From: Pelecanus crispus
Lineage: Eukaryota; Chordata; Aves; Pelecaniformes; Pelecanidae
Length of the DNA: 64,000 bases
Reading direction: 5' to 3'
Assembly: GCF_030463565.1 (NCBI RefSeq)
Contig: NC_134651.1
Location: 12,970,734-13,034,733 of the forward strand
In this document: positions 1-10,922 of the stretch, one piece after another
How the letters are laid out: every line of letters begins with the position of its first letter
Numbering within the stretch: position 1 is the stretch's first letter
Notes under the pieces: generated by a model
Seen by the model: the letters and a program-made list of their open reading frames with translations, nothing else
The model's database searches: none
What the model was told of the DNA's origin: nothing
Program-made: the position numbers and the translations under genes

Positions 1-1319
1 CCTTGCCTGCTGCCGGTCGGCTGCGGAGCAGCCCAGTCGAGCCCTGCAGTGAGTGAGCGTGGCAGGGCTGGGATTTTCACATTGGCACTGCTATAGTTCC
101 TAATGACAAGGGATTCACCTTCCCCCAACTCGAATCTAACAAACCCCTGCCCGCAGGGAAAGGAGGTGCAGACCAAGAATAAAGGCAATGGCCCATGAGC
201 CATCAAGAATGATGCCCCACAGAAAGCTATGCTCAGCACCGACCAGAGGCGACTTAACACGTCCTCAGCTGGGGAATCCACCCCCACTGGGGTCGTGCTC
301 AGCCCTCCACTCATGAACATCTCCAAGATCCCCTGTTTTTCACCTTTCGTTCATATATGATGGCTATAAAAAATTTGTTTTCTTTAGTCCTGAATGATGA
401 ATTTCTCATCAAAGTGATGCCTGGCCCTCACGCAGGATGCATGCTCTACAGCTCCAACTCACCCCCGATTGCATGTCACAAACCAGCACGGCTGGAAAGG
501 AAAGAGACTCTGCAGAAGCACAAATTTGTCTTCCGTTGAGAGCAGCATGTCTTTTTCCCAATGCTATCTCCTGCCCTACTGAACCTTTTAATATTGCCTT
601 TAATGATGATGTGGTGGCTAAAAAACCTGCTGTAACCAGTTTATTAGATGGAGAGGGGCTGACAGCATGGGATTAACATCCCAGCTTTACAGGGGTGCAA
701 ACCTCCCTCTGTGCGGCAGAACAAAGGAAAACTTTCCAAAGGAATCCCAGAAGCAGTGTTTGTCGGGGATGTTGCAAGGAGTAAAATATGGCAGGTAAGA
801 AAACCTTTTAGGGTTTGTGGCTGAGGAGGGAATGAGTTATGTGTGGGGTAAACCTGTACTGTGAACAACTTTTATGATCCCCATCGCTTGGAATACACAG
901 CTGTGATTTATAGTGATGTCTTTGGTGATTGGTGTAAATCCTCTAGACTGACTGAAGTGCCGGTGCTGTGGATTTGATGCAGCCACAATTGCAGGGATTT
1001 GATATCTAAAATACCGCTGTGTCTCTAGGTCCCTTAGAAAGACCACAGCAAAAAAATTCACTTTAAGAGATACTGTGTGCGTGTGCATATGTGTGCATGT
1101 GGATGCTGTTTGCTGTTGCTGCCCTGAGACGGGCAGCATTTTGAGGACAAGCAGTCTGAGAGAGGTGACTTAGGTTTTCTCATTGACCACCAAATCTCAG
1201 CATCACCTTTTGGAACATAAACTTTATTGCAACAAAGAATTAAAAATAGTACATCTGAAAGAGTTGCAGAGTGCATGTCATTAAAGAACTAGTCAGAAAT
1301 CACAACTCAAGCAAATCGT
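1..1319. other. Intergenic DNA downstream of SST
   Basis: No coding exon, RNA gene or recognisable transposable element is visible. The open frames are short, overlap one another on both strands and lack family motifs. A short TG-rich run lies near 1073-1100. An extra AATAAA on the minus strand (1223-1228) could serve as a distal SST polyadenylation signal. Confidence 0.5.
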
Positions 1320-1339
1320 GTACAATTGGAACAGAAAGT

Positions 1340-1345
1340 TTTATT
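1340..1345 (-). terminator. SST polyadenylation signal AATAAA
   Basis: A perfect AATAAA on the minus strand lies about 165 nt beyond the SST stop codon. This predicts a 3' UTR of roughly 190 nt, typical for SST mRNAs. A second AATAAA lies further on at 1223-1228. Confidence 0.75.
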
Positions 1346-1509
1346 AAAACAACTGGAAATCAAACTCAAATTTTCCTTGTTTGTTTAATTTCACCATAAC
1401 CGTGGATTGTGTATTTACAGTCTTCGCCTCTTGTGGTGAAGGTTCTGCTCAGGGCGGGGGGCTAGGAAGAAGGCAGGGATGGATGGGGAGGAGAGGTGGG
1501 TTTCAAAAG

Positions 1510-1722
1510 CTAACAGGATGTGAAAGTTTTCCAGAAGAAGTTCTTGCAGCCCGCTTTGCGTTCCCGGGGTGCCAGAGCGGGGTTTGAGTTAGCCGAGCGC
1601 TCCAGCTCCAATCTCACTTCATCCTGCTCGGCCCCTCGGGACAAGTCCTCAGACTCCAGGGCTTCATTTTCTGTCTGACTTGGCTCTGAGAGCAGTTCTG
1701 CCAAAAAGTACTTGGCCAGTTC
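1510..1722 (-). CDS. SST: SST coding exon 2
   Basis: 213 nt encoding residues 47-116 and a TAG stop (1512-1510). It starts with [16 protein letters not shown] and ends with the mature peptide. The open frame continues upstream to 1941, but that part is intron: a pyrimidine-rich tract and AG acceptor at 1723-1724 mark the exon start. Confidence 0.97.
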
Positions 1723-2869
1723 CTTGGGGGAGAAGAGAGAGAAAGATAGAGAGAGACCACAATTACTCTTTGGCTTTTGGGGGCTAACCACTGTCCCTCT
1801 AAGACACCTTTGTGCCCAGATTAGAGACATGCTCGACTCTGGAGGAGGAGGGGAGCCCCATCTTTCCAAAGAGCCCAGCTCCACAGCTGCTACGCAGCAG
1901 CTGCGCCTACGAAATAAAGCGGAGCAGAAGAGCGCTGACATCTACCTGGTGTGGGGAAGAGACTGCTTTCTGGGCCATGGCAGGGAATGAGCTTATCTGA
2001 GCACCACCCCACCTTCCCTTCCTACTGGTCCAGCACCTGGTGCTGGACTCGGCAAGGATGCCACGAGGATGCTGCTAAAGCGACATGGGAAAGGTCTTTA
2101 GGGGAGCTTGCAGGGGAAGCTGACTTGGGGAACCTTCTAACTGGGGGTTATTTTTCCTCTTGCCCCTCCAAGCTCTGGCTTGCACGGCTAAGGACATCCT
2201 CCTGCTGCACCTAGGCAGCCGCCTTGGTTCAGCGCCCCAGAGAAGCCCTGGAGAGCTTCACCAAGGGCTCTGCCCTCTGCCCTGGCAGCAGCTGCTCCTC
2301 ATCCCCCGCCAGCACCCAGCTGGGCTGGGCTCGGGGGGTCTCCTCTTCCCACCCCCAGCTGCCCAGCCCGTCCCTGGCTCAGCCCCGGCAGGGAACCAGG
2401 GGATCTGCCGGGGAACCGGGGTCTGCAACAAGCAACTGGGTTCTGAAACGAGGCCATGGGTGGAGGTCTGGTGAGGAACTGGAGGTCTGCACTGAGGGTA
2501 CTGGGGTGCCCAGTGGGGAACTGGAAGGGTCTGCAGCAGGGAAGCCGGGGGTCTGCAATGGGGATGCCAGGGGCTCTGGCGGGGAAAGGGAGGGTCTGCA
2601 GCGGAGAACTGGGGGGGGTCTCCAGAGGAGAAGCGGGGGTCTGCAGCGGAGAAGCAGCGCTGGGGGGTCGGGGTGCCCAGCGGGGTGCCCTAGGGGTGCT
2701 CGGGGCAGCCGCTCCGTCGCGGGGCTCTCACCTGCTTCCCGGCGGCGGCAGCCAGCGACTTCTGCAGGAACTGCCGGAGCCGGGGGTCCGAGGGGGCGGC
2801 CGAGACGGTGCCGAGGGCCAGGGCGATGGAGAGCAGGGCCAGGGCGCACTGGAGGCGGCAAGACAGCAT
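1510..2869 (-). CDS. SST: Preprosomatostatin (SST), two exons, complete
   Basis: Encodes the precursor of somatostatin, a secreted peptide that inhibits growth hormone, insulin, glucagon and other hormone release through SSTR receptors. The CDS is join(1510..1722, 2732..2869) on the minus strand, giving 116 residues, the usual vertebrate length. Residues 1-24 form a signal peptide (hydrophobic [12 protein letters not shown], cut after TVSA). A monobasic site at Arg88 releases somatostatin-28 (residues 89-116). The Arg101-Lys102 pair releases somatostatin-14, [14 protein letters not shown] (103-116), with the Cys105-Cys116 disulphide and the FWKT pharmacophore intact. The start ATG (2869-2867) directly precedes the signal peptide. 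The 1,009-bp intron has a GTGAGA donor and a CCCCCAAG acceptor, and the join is in phase 0 between Gln46 and Glu47. The residue-14 form beginning Ala-Gly marks this as SST1 rather than the cortistatin-like SST2. Confidence 0.98.
2732..2869 (-). CDS. SST: SST coding exon 1
   Basis: 138 nt encoding residues 1-46: the signal peptide and the start of the propeptide, ending in AAAAGKQ. The donor is CAG|GTGAGAG. The 5' UTR runs about 75-100 nt upstream toward the TATA box. Confidence 0.96.
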
Positions 2870-2970
2870 CTCGCCGGCGGGTCGGGCGCGGAGAGGCGGC
2901 GGCGGGGAGGCGCTGGCGGCTCCGCTGCGGCTCGGCTCCGGCGTTGGGGATCTCCTCGCCGCCCGCCGCC

Positions 2971-2978
2971 TTTATAAA
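2971..2978 (-). promoter_or_regulatory. SST TATA box
   Basis: TTTATAAA on the minus strand lies about 100 nt upstream of the SST ATG. This predicts transcription starting near 2945. It is 9 bp from the CRE, the compact arrangement known from mammalian SST promoters. Confidence 0.9.
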
Positions 2979-2987
2979 CCCTTCTCC

Positions 2988-2995
2988 TGACGTCA
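2988..2995 (-). promoter_or_regulatory. SST cAMP response element (TGACGTCA)
   Basis: A perfect palindromic CRE, TGACGTCA, lies just upstream of the TATA box. The mammalian SST promoter has a CRE at the same place, where CREB was first characterised. cAMP-inducible transcription of this gene is therefore a strong inference. Confidence 0.93.
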
Positions 2996-3420
2996 GGCGG
3001 GGGCGCCCCCCTCGCCCCACGCCGCCGGGGGTGGGTCCCTGCCCGGGGCCGGGGGGGCCGGGGCCGGGGATGCTCCGCTCTGCCTGGGGCTGGCCAAGCG
3101 TCCGCTGTGCCCCCCCCTCCCGATGAACCCCCCCGGCCCCCGGCTCGTTTTCTGCCCAAATCACCACCCCTCCGGAGCCCCCGACCCTGGTCGTCCGCTC
3201 CCTCGTCCCCAGCCACAAGCCCCCGGGAGCGGCGGTGGGGGGTCCCGGCTGTGCACCGCCCGCCCCGCGGGTCTGACCCCCACGCCGGACGGCGAAGCCC
3301 CCCAGCAGGCCCGGCGCCAAAGCCCCTCGCCCTAGCGCGGCATCGCGCCCCGTCGGTTAAGAAAGGGCTGCAGGGCCTGGGGAGGCGGAGAGGCTTCGCT
3401 TAAGGGCGGATTTGCCCTCG

Positions 3421-6400
3421 GCTCCAGCAGGGAGTGAGGGATGCTGAGCTGCCCCCGGGGGTCCTTCCTGCCTTCCATGGCCCCCGCGGAGCTCTCCGGC
3501 ACCGGTCCTCGCCCAGACCCTCCCTCCGATCCCGGCCTGCTCCCTCGGCCGTCGGGGCAGCTCTGCTGGCAGCCAGCAGCCTGCCGGGAGAGTGTCCTGG
3601 CTCTGCGATAGCTCTACAGCTCGGGGAAGCAGTGACAAATCTGTGCCTCTGTCGGGGAGGGCAGGTCCCTGGCTGAGTCTGCAGGGACCCCTGTCCCTGT
3701 CCCGGGGTCATGGGACCTGCCGCCCCATCGGGGATGCACCTGTCCCACCGGCATGGTCGGTCTCCCCCACTCCTGCAGCCTGTCCCTGGGAGCTGGCTGA
3801 TGCCCGCACTGGGCAAAGCTGCTGCAAGCCCCTATCACCCCGAAAGGACAGGCCTCTTCAGCTGTCTCCCAGCTAGCAGGTGCAGAGCAGGATGTGCAAG
3901 GAAGGGGCTTTGCTACCACCCAGAAAAGGGGCATCAAGGGATCTCTCCCGTCTCAATTTCCAGCTGAGGAAAGTCAAAGGCTTGTGGGAATGAGGACTCA
4001 AGTACTGCACAAAGGTTTCCAGAAATCTCCAAAAGGATGTTTCTTTTCATGTTGAATTAATGTGCCTCCCTCCCCGTGCCCCCCCCCCCGCCCTCCTTCA
4101 ACCCTGGTGCTGCTGGCCGGGTTTGCTGAATCTGATCTGGGATCATGGAGCATGAACCAAGGCGTTCCTGCTCTGCTTTACAGTCCAGCAAGAGCAATTG
4201 GTGCTGGTTGCTGGTTCCAGACCAGGCAGACCTCTGGGCTGAACTGGGGCTGCCCTCCCTGGACAGGACCTCCCTTCCTTTGTGCAGACATCTGCAGCGA
4301 CACATAGCCTTCATCTTCTGCATACTCCCCAAATCATGGTGCAAAATGAATGACACCCATGAGAGAAGAAGCCTTCATTTGTAGACCAGGAGACCCTGTG
4401 TGTTGGGTTGACTTGTGCTGCTTTTACAGCCAGCTTTTCTCCAGCTGCCTGACCTGAATGAGGCCAAGCCCTGCACTCCTGGGACCCTGTCTGTCTTCTA
4501 GGACTGGTGTAGGAATCAGCCCCTGCTCTGGTTCAGACACATTCCTTTGTTTCGGGCACAGGACACAGTCTTCTGCCAAGGCCAACAGCAGTGATTTGGA
4601 CCCAGAAAGAGCAGACTGGCTCCAAGGGCCATGTTTCCCAGAGCTTCTCTCTCCACCATGTCCCTGTGCTAGCAGCTGGACTGACATCTCTCTCCTCCTG
4701 CAGTCAAAGAAGCAGAGCCAGTCCTGGGCATGGCAAATGGCCAAGGCAGCAGATGCCAGGGTATCAAACCTATCCTGGCCCTCTTGCCTGCCTTCAAGAG
4801 AGATTTCCTAGGGATGGTTTCTCCCAGCACCAGTAATTTCCCCAACTGTCCCAGCTGTGCCAGTAGCAGCAAGCTGGGCTCTCCCAGTTTACTTGCACTG
4901 GGACTGGACTGATTTTGTAGCCCCCAGGCTCTCATCCTTGGCACAGCACAACCCAGCTGTGCCATGCTGCAGTGCCAGCCTGGACCAGCTTTGCAAAGGG
5001 CACCAACTCCCCAGCAGCTCGTCCCATCTCCCAGGGCCCCGGGCAGAGCAGCCTGCTTGGGTTCCACATCAGGGAGGAGCAGAGATGGAAATGGGAGGCA
5101 GCACTGGGTTATTTCAGACTCCCCTCTGGCTACTGGAAGCTGTGTACCTAATGTCCCCTGCCACTTCACAGAGCAGGCAACTGTCCAGCCTGGCACGCTT
5201 TTGCCATTCAGCTTGTCACCCCAAAGGGAAGGGGACACTGAGAACCCCCATCACTCCTGAATGGGTAAGAATGGCTACCAGCTCCTTGGGCTGCCACAGC
5301 TATGGGCCTGCACTGATGTGCCACAGGGATCAATTCAGTGTCTGATTTCTCAGGCTATAGCAATGGGCTGGAGCACAGACTTGGACTGCTGCACGGGATG
5401 GAAAGCTCTGCTACATTTCGGCACCGTTAGGACCCATCTGTAAACCAGTATGGAGCTGGGAGCTGTAGGAGTTGGCACAGTGCAGGAACAACCTCCTTGT
5501 TGATTTCCCCATCCTTCTTGTTTTCTGCCAGCTTTGTGCAGGGCCAGCAGGACTCAGACACTTTTAAGGGGATTTTGCAGAGGTGCAGAGCTCAGTCTGA
5601 GATGGGTGGGCTCTGGGCGGGCCAGCAGGGCTGTTTTTAGGAAGCTGGTATGGTCATGCTCATATAAAATGGGGGAAAGCATCAGGTTTGAGCTCTTAAG
5701 GGATTTTGAGAGGCCATACTTGATGTCCTGCCCAAATCCAGACTGCTCAGCACCCCATTCTTCTCCAGCTACCTGCAGCACCTCCGTGTGCATAAGTTCA
5801 GCCCTACAAAAAACTTTCAGCCCAGGGCTGTTCCTTGCTGGCCCCTGTCCTCACCCACCCTTTGTTTTTCATTTTAACATCTATCCGCACCAACCCTGCC
5901 CTGCCAACCCTCCCTGGCCATCTGGCAGTGCAGGGCATCCTGCTGCAGAACAATGATGCCCAACAGGGCTTTGGGCTAGGAGCAATGTCACTGCAGTTGG
6001 AGAGATGTGCTCCCCGCAGTGTAGTCCCTGGCAATCACAGACCCTCAGTCACGTTGCAGATCCCTGGTTTTGATGGTCACTCTGGCTACTGTAGCTCTTC
6101 CAGCCACATGGGGACAAGATTTGGAAGACCAGGTTGGCTCTGACTCCACCTCTCTGTCCAGCACTGGAGCTGAGCAGCTGTGCCCCTGCTCCCCCCTCTG
6201 CCTCGGGGAGGCTGGAGGAATTACAGCGGTGTCCTCTAGCAACAGGAAAAATATTACTGCAGGGAAATGTCTTGGATTTGTCCCACTGAATTTCAGATGT
6301 TTACCTGAGGAAAGCAATGGTGTGCTCATTTTCTGCTCTCTGGTCCTGCACCCCATCAGAAGACGATTTGGATCCTGAGCCAGAGCAGCCTCAGGAAGGC

Positions 6401-8295
6401 TCTGATGTCCACCTTGGCTGGTTTTCTCTTCCCAGGATTCAGCTGAGGTTGTGAAGCTGGTGGAGGCAGGACCAGAGCCAGGGCTTTGGTGGGAAAGTTC
6501 CCCTAGAGACATCTCAGCCAGTTTAAAGAAGGAAAAATTGAGTTCCCACTAGGTCTGAGCCTTGTTGCTGGATAAAATGTTGAATGGACCAAAATTCCTG
6601 GTGCCCTCAGGTAGAATTTGTGACAATCGCTCTGATCTCCAGCTGGAAAGTTTTGATATTTCATTTCAAAGAAAGTCTAAAGGAAAAATACAATCTAAAT
6701 GAAGATGGAAACATGCACTGTGATTCAGAAAACCATCTTGCGCTGTCCTGAAGGAACCAGCAATGAGGGAGTGGAGAAAGGAAGTCCATCTGCTCCGTAC
6801 ATCTTCAGACTGTCTCCTAGGTAAGGGCAGACCTCCAGACGTCCTTATGACTCTGGTGCAGGCATGGAGGGTTGAATTACATTGCAGATTGATTTACCAG
6901 TTCCCCCTCCCCCAGCTCCTCTATGGGATCACTGTGCTCTGAATTTTTTTACGCTCATTCCCCAGCCAGATAAATCCATCATCAGCTCGGCTGTGGCGAA
7001 GGTGATTCTGTTCCTTTCTTTCTGCCGCAGCGCTGCGGGGCATGTGGCTTTGCAGACGATTGAATTGCATTGAATTCCTGTGACTGCTTCCTTATCCCCA
7101 CGTTTCCAGCTTGCTCCACAGATCCAAAGCAGTCCAGCAGTGCCCGGGACTGTGTGCACAGGCTGCACGCTCAGCTCCGCACCGGCGAAGCGTGCCCTCT
7201 GCTGTCACCGCAGCCGCAAGACCAGCTCTCATCACACCTTGCCTCCCTGGCTATCACCTACAAAATGCTCTCCAGACTTTCTTAGCTCTGCTTTCATGAG
7301 CAGGACAGTTTTGCCATGTTTGACTACCTTGCCAGCAGGGAAAACCACTTTTTCTTATATTCTAGCACTCAACTTGGTAGGGCCAAGCTGTGATCTGGGA
7401 GCCGGGGCTGTGAAATTCCTCATCCTGGCTCTGGACATGCATCCCGCGCTGCGGGGTAGTGAGGAAGCTGCCACAGCCCCACAGCTCTTGCAGCCTGCCA
7501 AAAACCTAATGGAGCAGCTTCCTTGTGGAGGGCTGATGTACCCCAGGAGATACAGATGAACAGAGGAAGAGCAGTCAGTCATGCCTGAATGATAATGAGA
7601 AACAAGAGCTCAACAAGGGAGAGAAGCTCCCACCGACTGGTACCATGTGTCCCTGGGACGGGCCATGCGGAGAGCAGCGGTGTTGGGGTCATACATGGAC
7701 TTGCAACAGCCCTGAGAGGTTTCTGGGTAAAATGCTGTTTCTATAGTAAAACTTGGGCACAAATCCAGAAGACTCAGACTCTCCATTAATTACAGCCCTC
7801 TGGCATTTCTCCTCCAGGTAGCAAAGTGAGATGGGAGCCAGGCTGTGGAGGTTCACAGAGGAGGGATCCTGCTACCTCATTTTTCTGATGTCTCTGTCTA
7901 AGAGCCTGAGCTGTGTTCAGGATATCTGTTGCTGCTACCTGAGATTCATTCCTGGTCTCAGGCTCCTAGGATGTTGCCACGGCATTTGTAGGGTTGAAAG
8001 CAGCCCCCTTGAAGTCAGACAAGGGAAAGATCACACAAACATGTGCAGAAGCAAAGGTGAACAGGATGAGCTAAGAGCAGTACCAGGGTATTTACCTGTA
8101 CCACTGTGGTGACTACTAGGAGCCATGGATGGGGCTGTGTTAGAGACTGTACAAACAGATGCTGGCCTGTACTGCAAGGAGTTGTCAGCGTAAGGCAAGA
8201 GATGATGGATACAGATGGGTGAGCACATGAAATTGTGAAATAATACAGGGTTCTGCTTTCTGTCTCTATATAAGCTTGCTTTTTTTCTTATTATC
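3421..8295. other. SST-BCL6 intergenic DNA, proximal part
   Basis: No exon, RNA gene or clear repeat is recognised. In mammals RTP2 lies between SST and BCL6. I looked for its CxxC/WCWHTW-type zinc-binding motifs in the open frames of both strands and saw none. A short C-run near 4080-4090 is the only low-complexity feature noted. Confidence 0.45.
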
Positions 8296-8731
8296 TGAGG
8301 GCTGGAGCACCTCTCCTGTGAGGACAGGCTGAGAGAGTTGGGGTTGTTCAGCCTGGAGAAGAGAAGGCTCCGGGGAGACCTTATTGCAGCCTTTCAGTAC
8401 TTGAAGGGGATCTATAGGAAGGATGGGGACAATCTTTTTTAGCAAGGCCTGTTGTGACAGGGCAAGGAATAATGGATTTAAACTAAAGAAGAATAGATTT
8501 AGACTGGATATAAGGGAGAAATTTTTTACAATGAGAGTGGTGAAGCACTGGAACAGGTTGCCCAGAGAGGTAGTGGAGGCCCCATCCCTGGAAACATTCA
8601 AGGTCAAGTTGGACGGGGCTCTGAGCACCCTGATCTGGTTAAAGCTGTCCCTGCTCACTGCAGGGGGGTTGGGCTAGATGATCTCTAAAGGTCCCTTCCA
8701 GCCCAAAGCATTCTATGATTCTATGATTCCG
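8296..8731 (+). mobile_element. CR1 LINE 3' end, 5'-truncated
   Basis: About 435 bp match the 3' part of avian CR1 as I know it: GGCTGGAGCACCTCTCCTGT, then CAGCCTGGAGAAGAGAAGGC, the GGAACAGGTTGCCCAGAGAG block, and GGGGTTGGGCTAGATGATCT. It ends with tandem octamers ATTCTATGATTCTATG at about 8710-8728, the CR1 hallmark instead of a poly(A) tail. The frame is broken, so it is a dead 3' fragment. Confidence 0.93.
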
Positions 8732-9134
8732 TAACTCTCCTCTATAAGCTCCGCAACAAGAGCTTAGGCCTCCTTCCCCTCTGGCTGTGACACTGACCCC
8801 CTCACAGAGGGGCCAGGCCAGGAGGCTCTAGGTGGCCATGGGCACTTGGCTCCAACCCCACAAACAGGCAGGTGCACCCCCGTGACACAGGATCCTGCCT
8901 GTGGCATCCCAGTGGCTCTCAGGCTGCTCCCGGCTGCCTTGGGCTGCGGCTGCTCGTTCCCCACAGTAGATGCACGCTGAGGAGGACGGGCTGGCCCTGG
9001 GGACAAGCTGCAGGCAAGCACCTGCAGACCTTCTCCCTGCAAACCTCGCCCGGGATTGTAAGATTTTTTCCCCGACAGCAGCAGATGTCCAGGTCGGGCT
9101 GCAGCTTTTTTTTGTTGTTTTTTTTTTTTTTTTT

Positions 9135-9440
9135 GGACCGATATCTTTATTCCCGGGACTCCTTGCTTAAACTCCGTCTTCGCCTGCCCTCTCGTGGAGA
9201 CCCGGCAGAATGCAGCGGAGCCCCCGAGCCCTCCCGCCGGGCCCGCCGGGGCGGTGCGGGGCTCGGCCCCGCCGTGCCGAGCCTGGGGCCGGGGCTGCTG
9301 CGGGATGTGCGAGGCCCGGGCAGGGCGGCCAGCAACGCTGCCAAGAGAAAGCAAGCACCGACGGTGCCGTCGAGTCCAGCTGTACGCCGGTCAAACATCC
9401 ACATCTTGGGAAGTGACAGCCTGACAGCCTTGGTGCCTAC
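9135..9440 (-). pseudogene. Possible processed retrocopy 3' end (unidentified)
   Basis: On the minus strand, CpG-dense sequence (about 20 CpGs between 9175 and 9340) is followed by AATAAA (9151-9146). Eleven nucleotides later comes a run of 17 A (9134-9118). Signal plus tail at this spacing is what a reverse-transcribed polyadenylated mRNA leaves. I do not recognise the source gene and found no target-site duplication by eye. It could instead be a true last exon, or a chance A-run beside an orphan CpG patch. Confidence 0.3.
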
Positions 9441-9466
9441 ATTTAAGCCTTCCACATTTTATAAAC

Positions 9467-9793
9467 TCATAGAATCATAGAATGCCTTGGGTTGGAAGGG
9501 ACCTTTAGAGGTCATCTAGCCCAGCCCCCTGCAGTGAGCAGGGACAGCTTTAACCAGATCAGGGTGCTCAGAGCCCCATCCAACCCGACCTGGAATGTTT
9601 CCAGGGATGGGGCCTCCACTACCTCTCTGGGCAACCTGTTCCAGTGCTTCACCACCCTCATTGTAAAAAATTTCTTCCTTATATCCAGTTCTAAGTCTAC
9701 CCTCCTTTAGTTTAAAACCATTACTTCTTGTCCTGTCACAACAGGCGTTGCTAAAATGATTGTCTCCATCTTTCCTACAGGCCCCCTTTAGTG
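9467..9793 (-). mobile_element. CR1 LINE 3' end, inverted relative to the 8.3-kb copy
   Basis: Begins on the plus strand with CATAGAATCATAGAATG, the reverse complement of the CR1 terminal octamers, and continues through the same blocks as the copy at 8296-8731 in opposite orientation. Shared variants, such as the segment reading GTCCCTGCTCACTGCAGG, place both in one CR1 subfamily. The two form an inverted pair with a spacer of about 735 bp. Confidence 0.93.
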
Positions 9794-10827
9794 TCATTTT
9801 GACTTAGCACAGGTTTTTCAGCACCAAAACCAGGGTCAAGGACTAGAGGACAAATTGGTGAGAGCAGCAGGTTCAGCACAGCAGTTCACAGCATCGCCGT
9901 GGGCACCCCTAGAGCCCTGCTCAGCCCCAGGAAACTTGAATCCTCGTTTCTCTGCTGGGTCTTCCCAAAGCCTGTGCTGAGATGTAAAATGGGGAAGGAG
10001 CTGGCAGCGTGGTGATGGGTTCTTTTCTTCAGTGCAGAAGATGGGCTAGACCAAAAGCTCGACCACCTCTCCATCTATTGGGCGGGGTTTTATGTGGGAG
10101 GAGGGGGAGATGGGTACCAAAGGAACTGTTCAAACACATTCTGGGAAGCTTCCTGGAAACCAGCCAGTTTACCGGATTGGTTTTGTGCGTTCTTCTGAGG
10201 CTTGGCAAGAGTCCAGACCCTGTATTTGGAGCCAGGTTTTTCAAAGGGCAAATAACCCAGTGGGACTGACCCAGGCAGGCCTGACCAGTTCAGTGTTTGT
10301 GTGCTCCACAGCCGTAAAACATGTGTAGTGTAGTCCTGTGTGTGACTGCTCCCTCGCCTCTGCAAACACCGTTCGTGCTGAGCAAATCTCGCAGGCACGG
10401 GCTGACTGTGCCAGATGCCTGCAGACCTCTGCCCTGTGGATAATAAGGGAGTGATTGCTATCGCTTCAGCTGAACTGCCTGGAAAAGCCGTGACATCATT
10501 GTTTTAAAAAAAATAATAAATCTGTCAGAAGGAGGAAACGCAGCCATGATCCAGGAAAATACAGTATTTATTTTGCAGATGCAGCTGAGCAAGTCAATGG
10601 GAAATAGAGGTCGTGGCTACGCAGCTTGCTTGTTTGGGGCAAGTGGGGCTTTCAGCCCAGCCCAGCCACTTCCGAAAGTGACAATGCAGTAATCAGAGAG
10701 GTGGGAGCTCAAAGACAGGCAGCTCCTGACAGAGAGGGGAGAAACCTCAGTATGTGTGTCAAATGAGGACAATATGTGTCAAAACCCCATCATGAGGACA
10801 ACCAACTTCACTAAACATTAAAAAATG
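9794..10827. other. Intergenic DNA
   Basis: No gene or recognisable repeat. A short A-rich run lies at 10504-10520. Confidence 0.45.
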
Positions 10828-10922
10828 GCAGAAATAGGGCAGAGCCTGGGAGAGACCTTTTGCTGACCAGCCCAGGGCCAGTTCCAGATGGCCGGGTAGT
10901 TATTTATATTTCCTGGAAACCA
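10828..10922 (+). repeat. Left arm of a 95-bp inverted repeat
   Basis: Begins GCAGAAATAGGGCAGAGCC and ends TTCCTGGAAACCA. Its reverse complement recurs at 12164-12258, with 91 of 95 positions identical by direct comparison. Similarity stops sharply at both ends. I do not recognise the family. Confidence 0.95.

Larger units (their letters stand above)
2240..3420. other. CpG island over the SST promoter and exon 1
   Basis: GC- and CpG-rich sequence covers part of the SST intron, exon 1, the promoter and about 400 bp upstream. Several long open frames cross it on both strands, but they are composition artefacts around exon 1. I saw no TAAT-type homeodomain sites in the immediate upstream part. 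Confidence 0.7.

Noticed and set aside
1723-1941. N-terminal extension of the SST exon 2 frame
   Set aside because: Intronic: acceptor AG at 1723-1724, and the joined protein has the exact expected length of 116.
2224-3320. 300-codon plus-strand and 313-codon minus-strand ORFs over the SST 5' region
   Set aside because: Frame shadows in a CpG island; the true reading through here is the 46-codon SST exon 1.
8423-8677. 84-codon ORF at 8.4 kb with apparent homologues elsewhere in the window
   Set aside because: It is translated CR1 3' sequence; its copies at 9.5 and 45.3 kb are CR1 tails too.
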